A stretch of 64,000 nucleotides of DNA, taken from the NCBI GenBank assembly GCA_963705385.1, contig OY970075.1, forward strand, positions 186,001 to 250,000, read 5' to 3'. The notes beneath the pieces were generated by a model that saw only the letters and a program-made list of their open reading frames with translations, was not told the origin of the DNA and did not search any database. Positions 27,801 through 35,730 of this stretch are shown here, piece by piece. This DNA is from MFD02979-c5 sp963705385. GTDB lineage: Bacteria > Bacteroidota > Bacteroidia > Cytophagales > Amoebophilaceae. The position numbers and the translations under genes were made by a program. Numbering within the stretch: position 1 is the stretch's first letter; every line of letters begins with the position of its first letter.

Positions 27801-30800
27801 AGCCTATGATAGGCACTCCCCACGTTACCCAAGGACCTCGCTAGGTCGGGGTGGGCTTGCTCCCCATAGAGGGCCTTATGCATCTCAAGGGCTTGCTCAT
27901 AGTACGCAAGCGCTTGTTTCGCGTCCCCCAGCGCCTGGTAGGCATTCCCCACGTTACCCAAGGACCTGGCCAGGTCGGGGTGGGCTTGCGCCCCATACAC
28001 CGCTTGTCTCATCTCAAGGGCTTCCTCAAAGTACGGGAGCGCTTGTTTCGCGTCCCCTAGCCTATAATAGGCACTCCCCACGTTACCCAAGGACCTCGCC
28101 AGGTTGGGGTGGGCTTGCTCCCCATAGAGGGCCTTATGCATCTCAAGAGCTTGCTCTTGGTACTCAAGCGCTTGTTTCGCGTCCCCTAGCGCCGCATAGG
28201 CATTCCCCACACTACCCAAGGACCTCGCCAGGTTGGGGTGGGCTTGCGTCCCATAGAGGGCTTTATGCATCGTAAGGGCTTGCTCTTGGTACTCAAGCGT
28301 TTGTTTCGTATCCCCTAGCGCCTGGTAGGCACTCCCCACGTTATTCAAGTAAGCTATCAGCGCGAGGTGGGGTTGCGCCCCATAGAGTGCCTTAAACATC
28401 TTAAGGGCTTCCTTTTTGTATTGGAGCCCTTGTTTCGCGTCTCCTAGCGCCGCATAGGCTAGACCCACGTTATTCAAGTAAGCTGTCAGCGCGGGGTGGG
28501 GTTGCGCCCCATAGAGTGCCTTATGCATCTCAAGGGCTTGCTCATAGTAGGCGAGCCCTTGTTTCGCGTCCCCTAGCGCCTCATAGGCAATTCCCAGGTT
28601 ATTCAAGGAATCTGCCAGCTCGGGGTGAGCTTGCGCCCCATAGCGCGCTTTATGCCGCTTAATAGCTTGCTTGTAGCAGCCTTTGGCTAGCTCATGCTGC
28701 ATTAAACGCTCGCATATCATCGCCTTGATCTTATCATCATCTTCGTAAAAAGCTTGTGAGTGAAAGAAGTCCTCTTCCTTTTCATTGGTATTGAAAAACT
28801 CCTCCATTCTCTTGTGTAAGGGCAGGGCTGTATAGTAGTATTGGAATAAGCTCCCTCCTTCTACTAAGCCTGCTGCAGGAAGCGCAAAGGATTGACTCAC
28901 TGCCTCCTGCGTGGTCCCCTTCCTTATGCTACTCAGCACAGCCATCTCCTCTTTTTGCTGTCCATGATGCAGATATGTTCTTAAGCGCAATAGCGTAGCA
29001 AAGCTCACCGCATACGCTAGATGGGGTGCGGCTTCTTCACTGATGATGTCCTTAGCACGCAACTGTGCTACAGCATCCCAGCCACTCTCTGGCAAAAGCC
29101 CATAGTACATCGCTAGCCGGCAGAGCAACCTGTCAGGTAACCGATAGATCTCTTGCTTCACATCATACAACCGCCCTTCGTCTTCAGACCCAAATTTGGG
29201 GGCAAAGTCTGCTAAGTCTCCTCCTTGACTAGGCTTGGCTAACCCTGGACCTGGTTTACTGTAGTTCATCTCTACTACCCCTTCTAGTAACTTCTGCAAT
29301 GCTCTTGCTTGGTACACAGGTACCCCTTGCTCGGTTTGAGTACCTGCAAAGAATGTGCTCTTTTGGGCTACATACGCTTCATGCAGCCCTTGATCCCCAT
29401 GTACATAACACGTACGCTCTAGAATAAAGGGCAGCAGCTTATCCATATGCTCCATTTTGTGGCCTTCATTTCTTAAGTAACGCATCATTCCTGATACTGG
29501 CTGTATCAAGTCATACTTCTTGTCGCTTCTGCCTAAGGGTGTCTTGCCTCCCAAATCAAAGTTGATCCCTCTTTTGCCTAGATGATCCAAACTGATTCGG
29601 AGATTATGTTGAGCCTTGTATTGATCCTGGGGCAAGACTGTCTCTCCTAAGTTGATCACCCGCAAGTGTACTAGGTGGCTCAGCTCCCTGAAGTATGCCC
29701 GATGCTTCGCAAGGATTGCCGCGTCCTCACTCTCTTCCATGAGCATCGCAAATTCTAGGTCTGAGTAAGGAGTCATCTGCTGCAAGGCCATTGACCCTAG
29801 CCCCATTACCGTGTATTTGCAAGGGGGTGGCCCTAGCACTTGCTCACTCTCTTGATAAAGTCTGGCTAAAAATGCCCCAACCCGCTGTGCTATCTCAGCA
29901 AACAGTGCCTTGCTCTTCTCAATGTACAACGCTTCATTGCTCGTCTCTGCTGCTTCTAGTTCACCTACTCTCCTCTTGGCCTCAACTCTCAACTCTTGCA
30001 ATATTTGCTTATCCCTTGCTATTTCCTCTTGAAGCTCATCTGAGCTTACCCTGCTGCTCACTGTAGCCTTTCCCTGCCTACATCTGGCTATCATTGCCGC
30101 TTTAATCTCGGCTAAGCCCCTGTATGCCTCCTTGATCTGTTCTTGATAGCCTGGGGCTTTTGCTTCCTCTCCTTCACATACCTGCAGCATATGTTGATAG
30201 AGTATGGCTGCATCAGTGTAAAGGGATAAATCTCCTGTTTGGCCTCCCTGCGCTTGATGGAATGCTGCCAACTGGCCTAACGCCGCTGCTAGCTTCTCTT
30301 GCTCCTCATTAGATGGCCCCTTCAGCAGGGTAGTAGATACTGCTCGTTTGAGCGCTTGCCCATAGGCGCGCTCTAGCAGGGCTGTGAGCCTTTCTCTTAC
30401 ATCGGCTCCGTGTAGAGGCAGCCTATCATAGTCCCTTAGCCTAACTAGGTACTCCTGAGCGCTATCGTCGCTTTCTTCTAGCGTCCATAGAGCCTCTAAA
30501 CCCAATAATTGCTCCAAATCAGAGAATAGCCTCGCTATTATTTGCGGATCGGCACTTGCGCCCTCTACAGAAAGCAGCAAGCCGTATCCCTCTTTTATGG
30601 CCTCCTTGAGTCTTGCTATTTCTCTTTGCGCGCTCTCTACCTCAGTAGGGCCTTGGTCCTCCCCCAGCAGCGCCATGCTTCTATGCGTAGCATGCACTGG
30701 GGCTGTTAACGCGGCAGGTCTATGTCTAGGAGTCTTGGGTGGATCACTTTGTTTGTACTCCCTAGGACCTTCACTGCCTGCTGAGGTAGGTAGTAGCCTG

Positions 30801-31174
30801 GATGCTTGAGCCTGCGCTGCGGTGGCTAGCTCCACAGGGTGCCTGTGCTGCAGAGCGCCTGAGGCCTGGTTAGGGAGGCGATTGATTGCTATTATAAGGG
30901 GGGTACGCTCCGTAGGCAGGGCTGCTGGGCAGGGAGAAACGCCTGCTGGTTGGGCCTCCAGAGCTAAGAGGGCTTGTAGGACTTCTGATGACTCTTGACC
31001 CAGCAAGGGCCTTGGTCTACTTCGCCCCACGCGTCGCTCCTGGGTAGGCGACTCCCTCTCAGACCCTACAGCCGCAGGTACGTCTAAGTTAAGGGGCGCG
31101 TTATTTCTACAACTCTGCACCAGCAGACTCGTCAGCAAAACGATCGATAGACCTTGCTTGTATGAACTGTACAT
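24839..31174 (-). CDS. Giant lipoprotein: DUF294/GlnD-like nucleotidyltransferase plus kinesin-light-chain-type TPR array
   Basis: 2111 residues. Lipoprotein signal with Cys22 (LLTSLLVQSC), then a Pro/Ser-rich and helical region. A nucleotidyltransferase fold follows with G460-S461 and Asp472/Glu474 in GSMALQQMTPYSDLEF and a third carboxylate Asp540 in GINFDLGGKTP, the complete active-site pattern. A helical domain (YDVKQEIYRLPDRLLCRLAM, about 670-745) resembles the C-terminal part of DUF294 proteins. From about 828 to 1858 there are about 24 TPRs of 42 residues (for example LGNVGNAYQALGDAKQALAY), then about 250 TPR-like residues. DUF294 domains are related to GlnD, which uridylylates PII, but the substrate here is unknown. 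The TPR array probably binds protein partners. A diverged paralog starts at 58746. Anchored outside the cytoplasm, it is a candidate effector or surface protein. Confidence 0.85.
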   Translation of the reverse strand: MYSSYKQGLSIVLLTSLLVQSCRNNAPLNLDVPAAVGSERESPTQERRVGRSRPRPLLGQESSEVLQALLALEAQPAGVSPCPAALPTERTPLIIAINRLPNQASGALQHRHPVELATAAQAQASRLLPTSAGSEGPREYKQSDPPKTPRHRPAALTAPVHATHRSMALLGEDQGPTEVESAQREIARLKEAIKEGYGLLLSVEGASADPQIIARLFSDLEQLLGLEALWTLEESDDSAQEYLVRLRDYDRLPLHGADVRERLTALLERAYGQALKRAVSTTLLKGPSNEEQEKLAAALGQLAAFHQAQGGQTGDLSLYTDAAILYQHMLQVCEGEEAKAPGYQEQIKEAYRGLAEIKAAMIARCRQGKATVSSRVSSDELQEEIARDKQILQELRVEAKRRVGELEAAETSNEALYIEKSKALFAEIAQRVGAFLARLYQESEQVLGPPPCKYTVMGLGSMALQQMTPYSDLEFAMLMEESEDAAILAKHRAYFRELSHLVHLRVINLGETVLPQDQYKAQHNLRISLDHLGKRGINFDLGGKTPLGRSDKKYDLIQPVSGMMRYLRNEGHKMEHMDKLLPFILERTCYVHGDQGLHEAYVAQKSTFFAGTQTEQGVPVYQARALQKLLEGVVEMNYSKPGPGLAKPSQGGDLADFAPKFGSEDEGRLYDVKQEIYRLPDRLLCRLAMYYGLLPESGWDAVAQLRAKDIISEEAAPHLAYAVSFATLLRLRTYLHHGQQKEEMAVLSSIRKGTTQEAVSQSFALPAAGLVEGGSLFQYYYTALPLHKRMEEFFNTNEKEEDFFHSQAFYEDDDKIKAMICERLMQHELAKGCYKQAIKRHKARYGAQAHPELADSLNNLGIAYEALGDAKQGLAYYEQALEMHKALYGAQPHPALTAYLNNVGLAYAALGDAKQGLQYKKEALKMFKALYGAQPHLALIAYLNNVGSAYQALGDTKQTLEYQEQALTMHKALYGTQAHPNLARSLGSVGNAYAALGDAKQALEYQEQALEMHKALYGEQAHPNLARSLGNVGSAYYRLGDAKQALPYFEEALEMRQAVYGAQAHPDLARSLGNVGNAYQALGDAKQALAYYEQALEMHKALYGEQAHPDLARSLGNVGSAYHRLGDAKQALPYFEEALEMRQAVYGAQAHPDLARSLGNVGDAYHALGDAKQGLAYYEQALEMHKALYGEQAHPDLARSLNNIGNAYEALGDAKQALAYYEQALEMRQAVYGAQAHPDLARSLGNVGNAYQALGDAKQALAYQVQALEMRQAVYGAQAHPGLASSLNNIGNAYQALGDAKQALAYYEQALAMRQALYGDKPHPDLAMSLNNMGNAYQALGDAKQALAYYEQALAINKALYGAQAHPGLAGSLNNVGLAYAALGDAKQGLTYYEQALEMRQALYGAQAHPGLAMSLNNMGNAYRALGDAKQALAYYEQALAMRQALYGDKLHPDLAGSLNNVGLAYAALGDAKQGLTYYEQALEINKALYGVQAHPGLAGSLNNVGLAHAALGDAKQGLAYYEQALAMYRAMYGAQAHPDLAMSLNNVGNAYTALVDAKQGLAYYKQALAMYRAMYGAQAHPDLAMSLGNVGNAYEALGDAKQALAYYEQALEMHKVLYGEQAHPNLAMSLGNVGSAHHTLGDAKQALPYFEEALAMNQAVYGKQAHPDLARSLGNVGNAYQALGDAKQALAYQVQALEMRQAVYGAQAHPDLAKSLNNLGIAYEALGDTKQALAYYEQALEMYRAVYGAQAHPDLAMSLNNMGNAYAALGDAKQALEYQEQALEMHKALYGEQAHPNLARSLGNVGSAYYRLGDAKQALPYFEEALAIYWAVYGAQAHPDLARSLGNVGSAYESLGEYGKAKQHYEEGLMISNKLPDEAHSYIQILTQSLNRLVIRGYEEALNAYAQHDVAGAIRNYEEILQMVPAASRDTKRSICHNLGCMYHVAALSATEEALRQTYLNKATTVFEQALAWSDGVEADLCTEYGNFLLATAQLAQAHDYLIQAIDSGDTQSELTYGLMEQAMVSPLLQACIDQDKQVEIRGIDYAYYLLIYHYKEFAQAGIRLGQPRDAYLASYGQRIRASAGQPGKEKQDALAHYLLESLHQVLGDE
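25610..28690 (-). repeat. About 24 tandem 126-bp TPR-coding repeats
   Basis: The DNA is a continuous array of 126-bp units (42 codons) inside the 2111-residue gene. Units share long near-identical stretches (TTGTTTCGCGTCCCCTAGCG recurs in most). This makes the array prone to slippage and unequal recombination, and to assembly collapse. Large open frames on the opposite strand come only from this periodicity. Confidence 0.95.
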
Positions 31175-32042
31175 AATACTTAACTATTAAATCTTATTTA
31201 TTGAATTGTTGATGAATGGCACCCTAAATCACGCCTTTGCCTGTATATCAAGGCCACGGCCTTGCCTGCGCTCCTTGCCTGATACTTCCTGCTCGCCTTG
31301 GGACGCATGCGATAGCTTGCTAGGTACACCTGGACTTAACTTTTTTGATGAAAGAGCTCACAATATAATTTTAATATAAACTAAGAAAATTAACAAGTGA
31401 GAACTGTGCATAAAACTATTGTGTAGATGCTATACTCCTTCATATAGAGGCTGCTGGCCGTCTTTTGGATGAGCTCCCTGAAGAAGTATATAGCAAGTGC
31501 CTCTGTTAATTTTTCAGCCACTACCCCTAGGGTCACCCAGGGCATGCTTCCATTTTAATCACCTCCAATAAATCTTCTATCCTCCTAGTGCCTGGTCGTG
31601 GCTTGCCTCTTGCACTCAAACTTTCTATTACAGATCTTGGATTGAATCCAGCAATGGGAATAAATTAGATATGTGTAACATACAAGCATTAGCACAAGTG
31701 TGTGAAAAAAGAAATTCATCAGGCCATTGTATGACAAGCAAGCTAAGGGCGGTCAATAGTCAGCTCGAAAATGTGGTGAGGATACTGCGTAGCAAGTTGG
31801 CAATAACTACCCATTGGGTAGGCACCTTAAGACAAGGCTTTAACTCTTGTATTATGCCTTTAATGGTATAATTCCTTACTTTTATAGGATTAATTTAGAT
31901 CTTCTTTCAGCTCTTTTTTCAGTTTTTTAGTCAAAAGTCCCGGATGGGTCCCAATCACCTTCTCATTAAAGAGCTACCACAACAAGTTCACTAGGTTATT
32001 GGGTATCCCTTCTGGCACTTATTTATGTAGCATTGCTCCTCC
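31175..32042. other. Gene-free stretch upstream of two divergent genes
   Basis: No supported gene in 868 bp. A 7-bp hairpin (CAAGGCC-AC-GGCCTTG) lies at 31249-31264, upstream of the minus-strand TPR lipoprotein. A short minus-strand frame near 31545-31655 (FNPRSVIESLSARGKPRPGT...) looks protein-like but is cut by stops within ~42 codons, so it is probably a relic. The plus-strand frame 31671-31871 has no recognisable content. Confidence 0.5.
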
Positions 32043-32993
32043 ATGCAAGAGATCCAAGCACTTGTGGCTGCTGAAATGGCGGCTTTGTCAGATCAAGTAA
32101 AAATGTTGGTTCAACATGAGGGCCGTTTACTCCAACAGGTCGCCCAGTATGTATTCCAGGCACCAGGCAAACAACTACGACCTATGCTGGTGTTTTTAGT
32201 GGCAGGGGCTTGCGGAGGCATTACTGCCAAGGCCCTGCGCAGCGCAGTACTGGTGACACTCTTGCATGAGGCATCACTAGCACACGATGATGTGGTTGAC
32301 AAAGCCACGCACCGGCGTGGAAGGCCGACTATCAATGCAGTTTGGGATAACAAGGTAGCAGTGCTGTTTGGTGACTATCTCTTGGCTAAAGGTCTGAGCC
32401 TGGCTACGCAGCACCAAGATCATGACTTACTGGCGCTCATCAGTGAAGCAGCCCAGGCCATGAGCGAAGGGGAGTTACTCCAGCTAGCACAACTCCACGC
32501 GTTCGATACCACAGAAGCAGTTTACCTAGAAATTATCCATAAAAAAACAGCGTACCTGTTTGGGACTTGCTTGGCAGTAGGTGCTATAGCAGGTGGGGCT
32601 TCTGGGACACAAGTAGCAAGCATGCGGCAAGCAGGCGAACAAATAGGCATGGCTTTTCAGCTCAAAGATGATTGGCTAGACTATGGCACTGAAGACCTGG
32701 GCAAGCCCTTGGGCATGGACCTCAAAGAAGGTAAGCTCACCTTGCCCCTTATCCATGCACTGCAGCAAGCCCCGGCTAAAGAACGCCAAGGAATTTTGCA
32801 TGCCCTCAAGCATTCCCGACACCATCCCCAGCAGCAGGAAGAAGTCCTGGCCTTTGTCAGACAATCTCCAGGCATGGACTACACCCAGGAAAGGATGCTT
32901 GCGTACCAACACAAAGCACTTCAGACCCTAGCAAACACAGCCGCCTCACCCTATCAGGAAGGACTTTGTGCACTCATTCAAGACCTTATCTAG
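32043..32993 (+). CDS. ispB: Polyprenyl diphosphate synthase (trans-isoprenyl, long chain)
   Basis: 316 residues, full length. It condenses isopentenyl diphosphate onto an allylic primer to make all-trans polyprenyl diphosphate, usually for the side chain of menaquinone. The first Asp-rich motif is HDDVVDKATHRRGRP (Asp82, 83, 86) and the second is QLKDDWLDYG (Asp209, 210, 213). GKQLRPMLV (about 43-50) is the conserved substrate-binding Lys/Arg region. The symbol marks the family; chain length and true product cannot be read from the sequence. A quinone role would match the nuoN gene at 1750. It stands alone, with an ATG at 32043. Confidence 0.85.
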   Translation: MQEIQALVAAEMAALSDQVKMLVQHEGRLLQQVAQYVFQAPGKQLRPMLVFLVAGACGGITAKALRSAVLVTLLHEASLAHDDVVDKATHRRGRPTINAVWDNKVAVLFGDYLLAKGLSLATQHQDHDLLALISEAAQAMSEGELLQLAQLHAFDTTEAVYLEIIHKKTAYLFGTCLAVGAIAGGASGTQVASMRQAGEQIGMAFQLKDDWLDYGTEDLGKPLGMDLKEGKLTLPLIHALQQAPAKERQGILHALKHSRHHPQQQEEVLAFVRQSPGMDYTQERMLAYQHKALQTLANTAASPYQEGLCALIQDLI

Positions 32994-33074
32994 CTTACTT
33001 TTTCCTATTTTCTATTTCATACCAAAAAGCTTGCTAGCTAACTTGAATTTTCTTAGACTGGAAATGGTAATAAG

Positions 33075-33107
33075 ATGTTTAACCCTTTAAACAAGGAGGT
33101 CACCATG
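33075..33107 (+). promoter_or_regulatory. hsp20 leader with strong RBS in a small hairpin (possible RNA thermometer)
   Basis: AAGGAGGT at 33093-33100 is a near-perfect Shine-Dalgarno, unusual for Bacteroidota. The upstream bases 33082-33088 (ACCCTTT) can pair with 33093-33100, leaving a single bulged A (33097) and a 4-nt loop. The same arrangement precedes the second hsp20 gene at 34039-34070. A short ATG-led frame at 33075 is in frame with hsp20, but the SD selects the ATG at 33105. Confidence 0.45.
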
Positions 33108-33551
33108 TCACTTATGAAAATTGATCAGGACACTTTCTTCCCCAGCATTGCGCCACTCTGGGAGGATTTCTTTGGCAGGGACATTATGGAAAGGACTGGC
33201 TGGAGAAGCACTTCTAGCGTACCTGCTGTTAATATTGAAGAAAAACCGCAGGCCTTTGAGGTAACCTTGGCAGCACCGGGTTTACAGCGGAACGACTTTG
33301 AAATTAAAATTGACAATGGGATGTTGTGTGTGTCCTCTAAAAAAGAGGAAAAACACGAGGAGCACGATAAACAAGGCAAGTATACACGAAGAGAGTTTAG
33401 ATATCATGCCTTTAGTAGGTCCTTTACGCTTCCTGAAGCAGTGGATGCAGATAAGATAGAAGCCAGCTATATAGACGGTATCCTATCCATTCATCTTCCT
33501 AAAAAAGAGCCAGCACAGGAGCAGCCTGTTAAACAGATCAACGTCAAATAA
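33105..33551 (+). CDS. Small heat-shock protein, Hsp20 / alpha-crystallin family
   Basis: 148 residues from ATG 33105, chosen because AAGGAGGT lies 4 nt upstream. An ATG at 33075 would add ten residues but carries no SD. The alpha-crystallin domain runs from about 35 to 135 (VPAVNIEEKPQAFEVTLAAP, GLQRNDFEIKIDNGMLCVSS, YHAFSRSFTLPEAVDADKIE, ASYIDGILSIHLPKKE), with the conserved GxLxIxLPK near the end. Such proteins bind unfolding proteins as ATP-independent holdases in the cytoplasm. A strong terminator follows at once, so it is a single-gene transcript. The paralog at 34068 is similar throughout, so the pair arose by duplication. Confidence 0.95.
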   Translation: MSLMKIDQDTFFPSIAPLWEDFFGRDIMERTGWRSTSSVPAVNIEEKPQAFEVTLAAPGLQRNDFEIKIDNGMLCVSSKKEEKHEEHDKQGKYTRREFRYHAFSRSFTLPEAVDADKIEASYIDGILSIHLPKKEPAQEQPVKQINVK

Positions 33552-33572
33552 TAAGCGCTCAATAGATTTTCA

Positions 33573-33596
33573 GGGGGCTTCAGTAGCCCCCTTTTT
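33573..33596 (+). terminator. Rho-independent terminator after hsp20
   Basis: GGGGGCT (33573-33579) pairs with AGCCCCC (33585-33591) across a 5-nt loop, followed by TTTTT. It ends the first hsp20 transcript. Confidence 0.85.
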
Positions 33597-33599
33597 GCT

Positions 33600-34038
33600 A
33601 CCTGGTAAAGAAGTTAGTGGACACAATTCAATAGCCGTACGCACCCAATAAAGCCACAGCTATTTTGAGCTTTTTTTGTAAGCAAGCGCTTTTTACGTGC
33701 TTGTGCCTAACTCAGAAGCCTGAAAAAGTAACAGCAACAAAGGTACAGGGTGCTGTAGAAGACAGTGGTTATGATAGTAACTCTTTGAACACCTATGTGC
33801 CTTAAGGAAGAGCAAGGCCTCTTCATGTTATTGCATCGTATGCTAATAAGCGAAAAATTCGTTGGCCTCATTAGAGCAATCAAAGTCTTCTGCAGAAATC
33901 CGAAGCTCACTCCTGGCAATAGAGAGCTTAATTTGATGCGTAGTTCTGTTAGAATAAATAGCAATTCGCTTGAGTGAACTCAAAAATTTATTAGTGGTCT
34001 TGGTACGTTAATTGCCTCTACCTCTTTTATAAGAATAA
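33600..34038. other. Spacer between the two hsp20 genes, with coding-like debris
   Basis: No intact gene in about 440 bp. Around 33715-33965 several short frames in different registers look protein-like (plus strand VEDSGYDSNSLNTYVP and ASYANKRKIRWPH), suggesting a worn gene remnant. I cannot identify it. Confidence 0.35.
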
Positions 34039-34070
34039 ATGTTCAACCCTTAAAAAAGGAGGTCGTTATG
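34039..34070 (+). promoter_or_regulatory. Second hsp20 leader, same RBS hairpin
   Basis: AAGGAGGT (34056-34063) precedes ATG 34068. Bases 34046-34051 (ACCCTT) can pair with it with the same single bulged A (34060) as in the first leader. A minimal upstream frame, ATG TTC AAC CCT TAA, lies in the leader (34039-34053); in the first leader the equivalent ATG reads on into hsp20. Confidence 0.45.
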
Positions 34071-34514
34071 TCAATTATGAAAGTTGATAAAAACAATTTT
34101 TTTCCAGGGCTTTCTAGCATTTGGGAAGATTTCTTTGGTAGAGATATCATGGATACGCCTAACTGGAGAAGCGCTTCAAGCATACCTGCTGTCAATATCG
34201 AGGAAAAGCCCCAGGCCTTTGAAGTAGCCCTAGCTGTGCCTGGCATGCAACGAGAAGACTTTAAGATTAATATAGATAACGGCATATTATCTGTCTCCTC
34301 AGCAAAAGAAGCCAAGCACGAAGAGCAAGACAAAGAAGGAAGGTACACACGCAGGGAGTTCAGTTACCACTCCTTTAGCAGGTCTTTTACCTTGCCTGAT
34401 ACTGTGAATGCAGATAAAATAGAAGCCCAGTATAAGGATGGTATGCTGCACATCCATCTTCCCAAAAAAGAGGGATCAGCAGTTCAAGCTGTTAAACAAA
34501 TAGCAGTGAAGTAG
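34068..34514 (+). CDS. Small heat-shock protein, Hsp20 family (paralog 2)
   Basis: 148 residues, similar all along to the gene at 33105 (WEDFFGRDIM, VPGMQREDFKINIDNGILSV, SFTLPDTVNADKIEAQYKDG, MLHIHLPKKE). ATG 34068 is fixed by AAGGAGGTCGTT just before it. A cytoplasmic holdase. With the first copy it forms a tandem pair with separate terminators and the same leader, so both are likely induced under the same stress, but from separate transcripts. Confidence 0.95.
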   Translation: MSIMKVDKNNFFPGLSSIWEDFFGRDIMDTPNWRSASSIPAVNIEEKPQAFEVALAVPGMQREDFKINIDNGILSVSSAKEAKHEEQDKEGRYTRREFSYHSFSRSFTLPDTVNADKIEAQYKDGMLHIHLPKKEGSAVQAVKQIAVK

Positions 34515-34563
34515 CAAAGAGGTACAGCTTGTTTGCGCCTGCTGGACCTAGCTAGCCTGTAGG

Positions 34564-34601
34564 AAAAGGGGAAGTATACCTTACATACTTTCCCCTTTTT
34601 A
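34564..34601 (+). terminator. Terminator after the second hsp20
   Basis: AAAAGGGGAAGTAT pairs with ATACTTTCCCCTTTT with one bulged base, followed by a T-rich tail. The rest of 34515-34959, up to the convergent sodA gene, shows no gene. Confidence 0.75.
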
Positions 34602-34959
34602 TTTATGTAGACTGTGGCTTAAGAAACTGAAAATTCCTAGCTCAGCCTCGGGTTAGTATGGAGCTACTAAAAGCGTTGAAGAAATAGGGTAGTGGGACTG
34701 CTAAGGGCCACGAGTTTCGCACTTCATTAAGCGAGGCTTGCTAACAGGGTTTTGATGTAATTGCTAATGGCCTTCCTGATAACCCTCCAGCTTTGCTGAT
34801 AAAGTTAGATAGTTTCATCGGGAGATGTTTAACCATAGAGCAAGGCACCTAATGTGGACTGCAGCTAGGAATAAGCTAGAGCTGTAGGGATCAATTTAGC
34901 TGCTAAACAGCCTTTACACTCCTCTACAAAGTCCCTACTAGCCTTCTTAAGAGGGTTAC

Positions 34960-35583
34960 CTAAGATACCTTCACAGCCTTTTGAAACCTTTTTTCTACTT
35001 CTTGCCAGCTGATAAGGTTCCAAAAAGCTGCGATGTACTCAGTCCTTCTATTCTGATATTGAAGGTAGTAGGCATGTTCCCAAACATCAAGCCCTAAGAT
35101 AGGTGTACCGCGATGCTCAGCTGGAACTGTATCCATGAGGGGATTATCTTGGTTAAGCGTAGAGCATATATGTAGCTCGCCATGCCCACCTACATAGAGC
35201 CAGGCCCAGCCTGATCCGAAGTGAGTAGCAGCTACTTCAGAAAATCTTTCTTTGAACTGATCAAAAGTGCCAAACTGTTTGTTGATAGCATCAGCTACAA
35301 CTCCTGTAGGGTGACCTTCTCCCCATGGTGACAAGATGGTCCAAAATAATGTGTGGTTGTAGTGACCGCCTCCATTGTTGCGCACAGCATGGCTATGCTT
35401 GCTCACGCTCTTCAGTAGGTTTTCGATTGACTCATGATCCAGTTCAGTACCTGCAATCGCCTTGTTAAGGTTGTTGACATATCCTTGATGGTGCTTGCCA
35501 TGGTGTATTTCCATGGTCATGGAATCTATGTGTGGAACCAGTGCATCAGTTGGGTAGGGAAGGGGTGGTAATACAAACGCCAT
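34960..35583 (-). CDS. sodA: Superoxide dismutase, Mn/Fe family
   Basis: 207 residues from ATG 35583 (MAFVLPPLPYPTDAL), the normal start; an upstream ATG at 35625 only adds an unlike extension. It converts superoxide to oxygen and peroxide in the cytoplasm. Metal ligands are visible: His27 in MEIHHGKHHQGYV, His in NHTLFW, and Asp and His in GLDVWEHAYYLQYQNRR. GGGHYNHTLFW and STLNQDNPLM are the Mn-type (or cambialistic) versions of the second-sphere positions rather than the Fe-type, so the symbol sodA is preferred. Single gene, with no signal peptide. Confidence 0.93.
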   Translation of the reverse strand: MAFVLPPLPYPTDALVPHIDSMTMEIHHGKHHQGYVNNLNKAIAGTELDHESIENLLKSVSKHSHAVRNNGGGHYNHTLFWTILSPWGEGHPTGVVADAINKQFGTFDQFKERFSEVAATHFGSGWAWLYVGGHGELHICSTLNQDNPLMDTVPAEHRGTPILGLDVWEHAYYLQYQNRRTEYIAAFWNLISWQEVEKRFQKAVKVS

Positions 35584-35730
35584 GGCCTTAGCTATTTTTA
35601 AAGTGATACATATCCTATAGTGCAAATAAATATACTAAGAAAAGCATTGCCAAACTACAGCCAATGGTCAAGGGCGCTGTGCCTAATAATAGTCCAATCG
35701 GTCTAATAAGGAGTTATCCTAACGACCTTT

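Noticed and set aside
25975..28275. Long plus-strand open frames (257 and 349 codons) rich in RALVSRPLAP-like repeats
   Set aside because: They run antisense to the TPR gene and simply mirror its 126-bp periodicity. No RBS, no domain, and the minus-strand frame is clearly the coding one.
25610..28690. Possible CRISPR array
   Set aside because: The repeats are 126 bp, have no unique spacers and are codon-periodic TPRs. I saw no CRISPR array elsewhere in the window.
31994..32022. TGGCAC ... TTGCT resembling a sigma-54 promoter before the ispB-like gene
   Set aside because: The spacing between the GG and GC elements is wrong for sigma-54.
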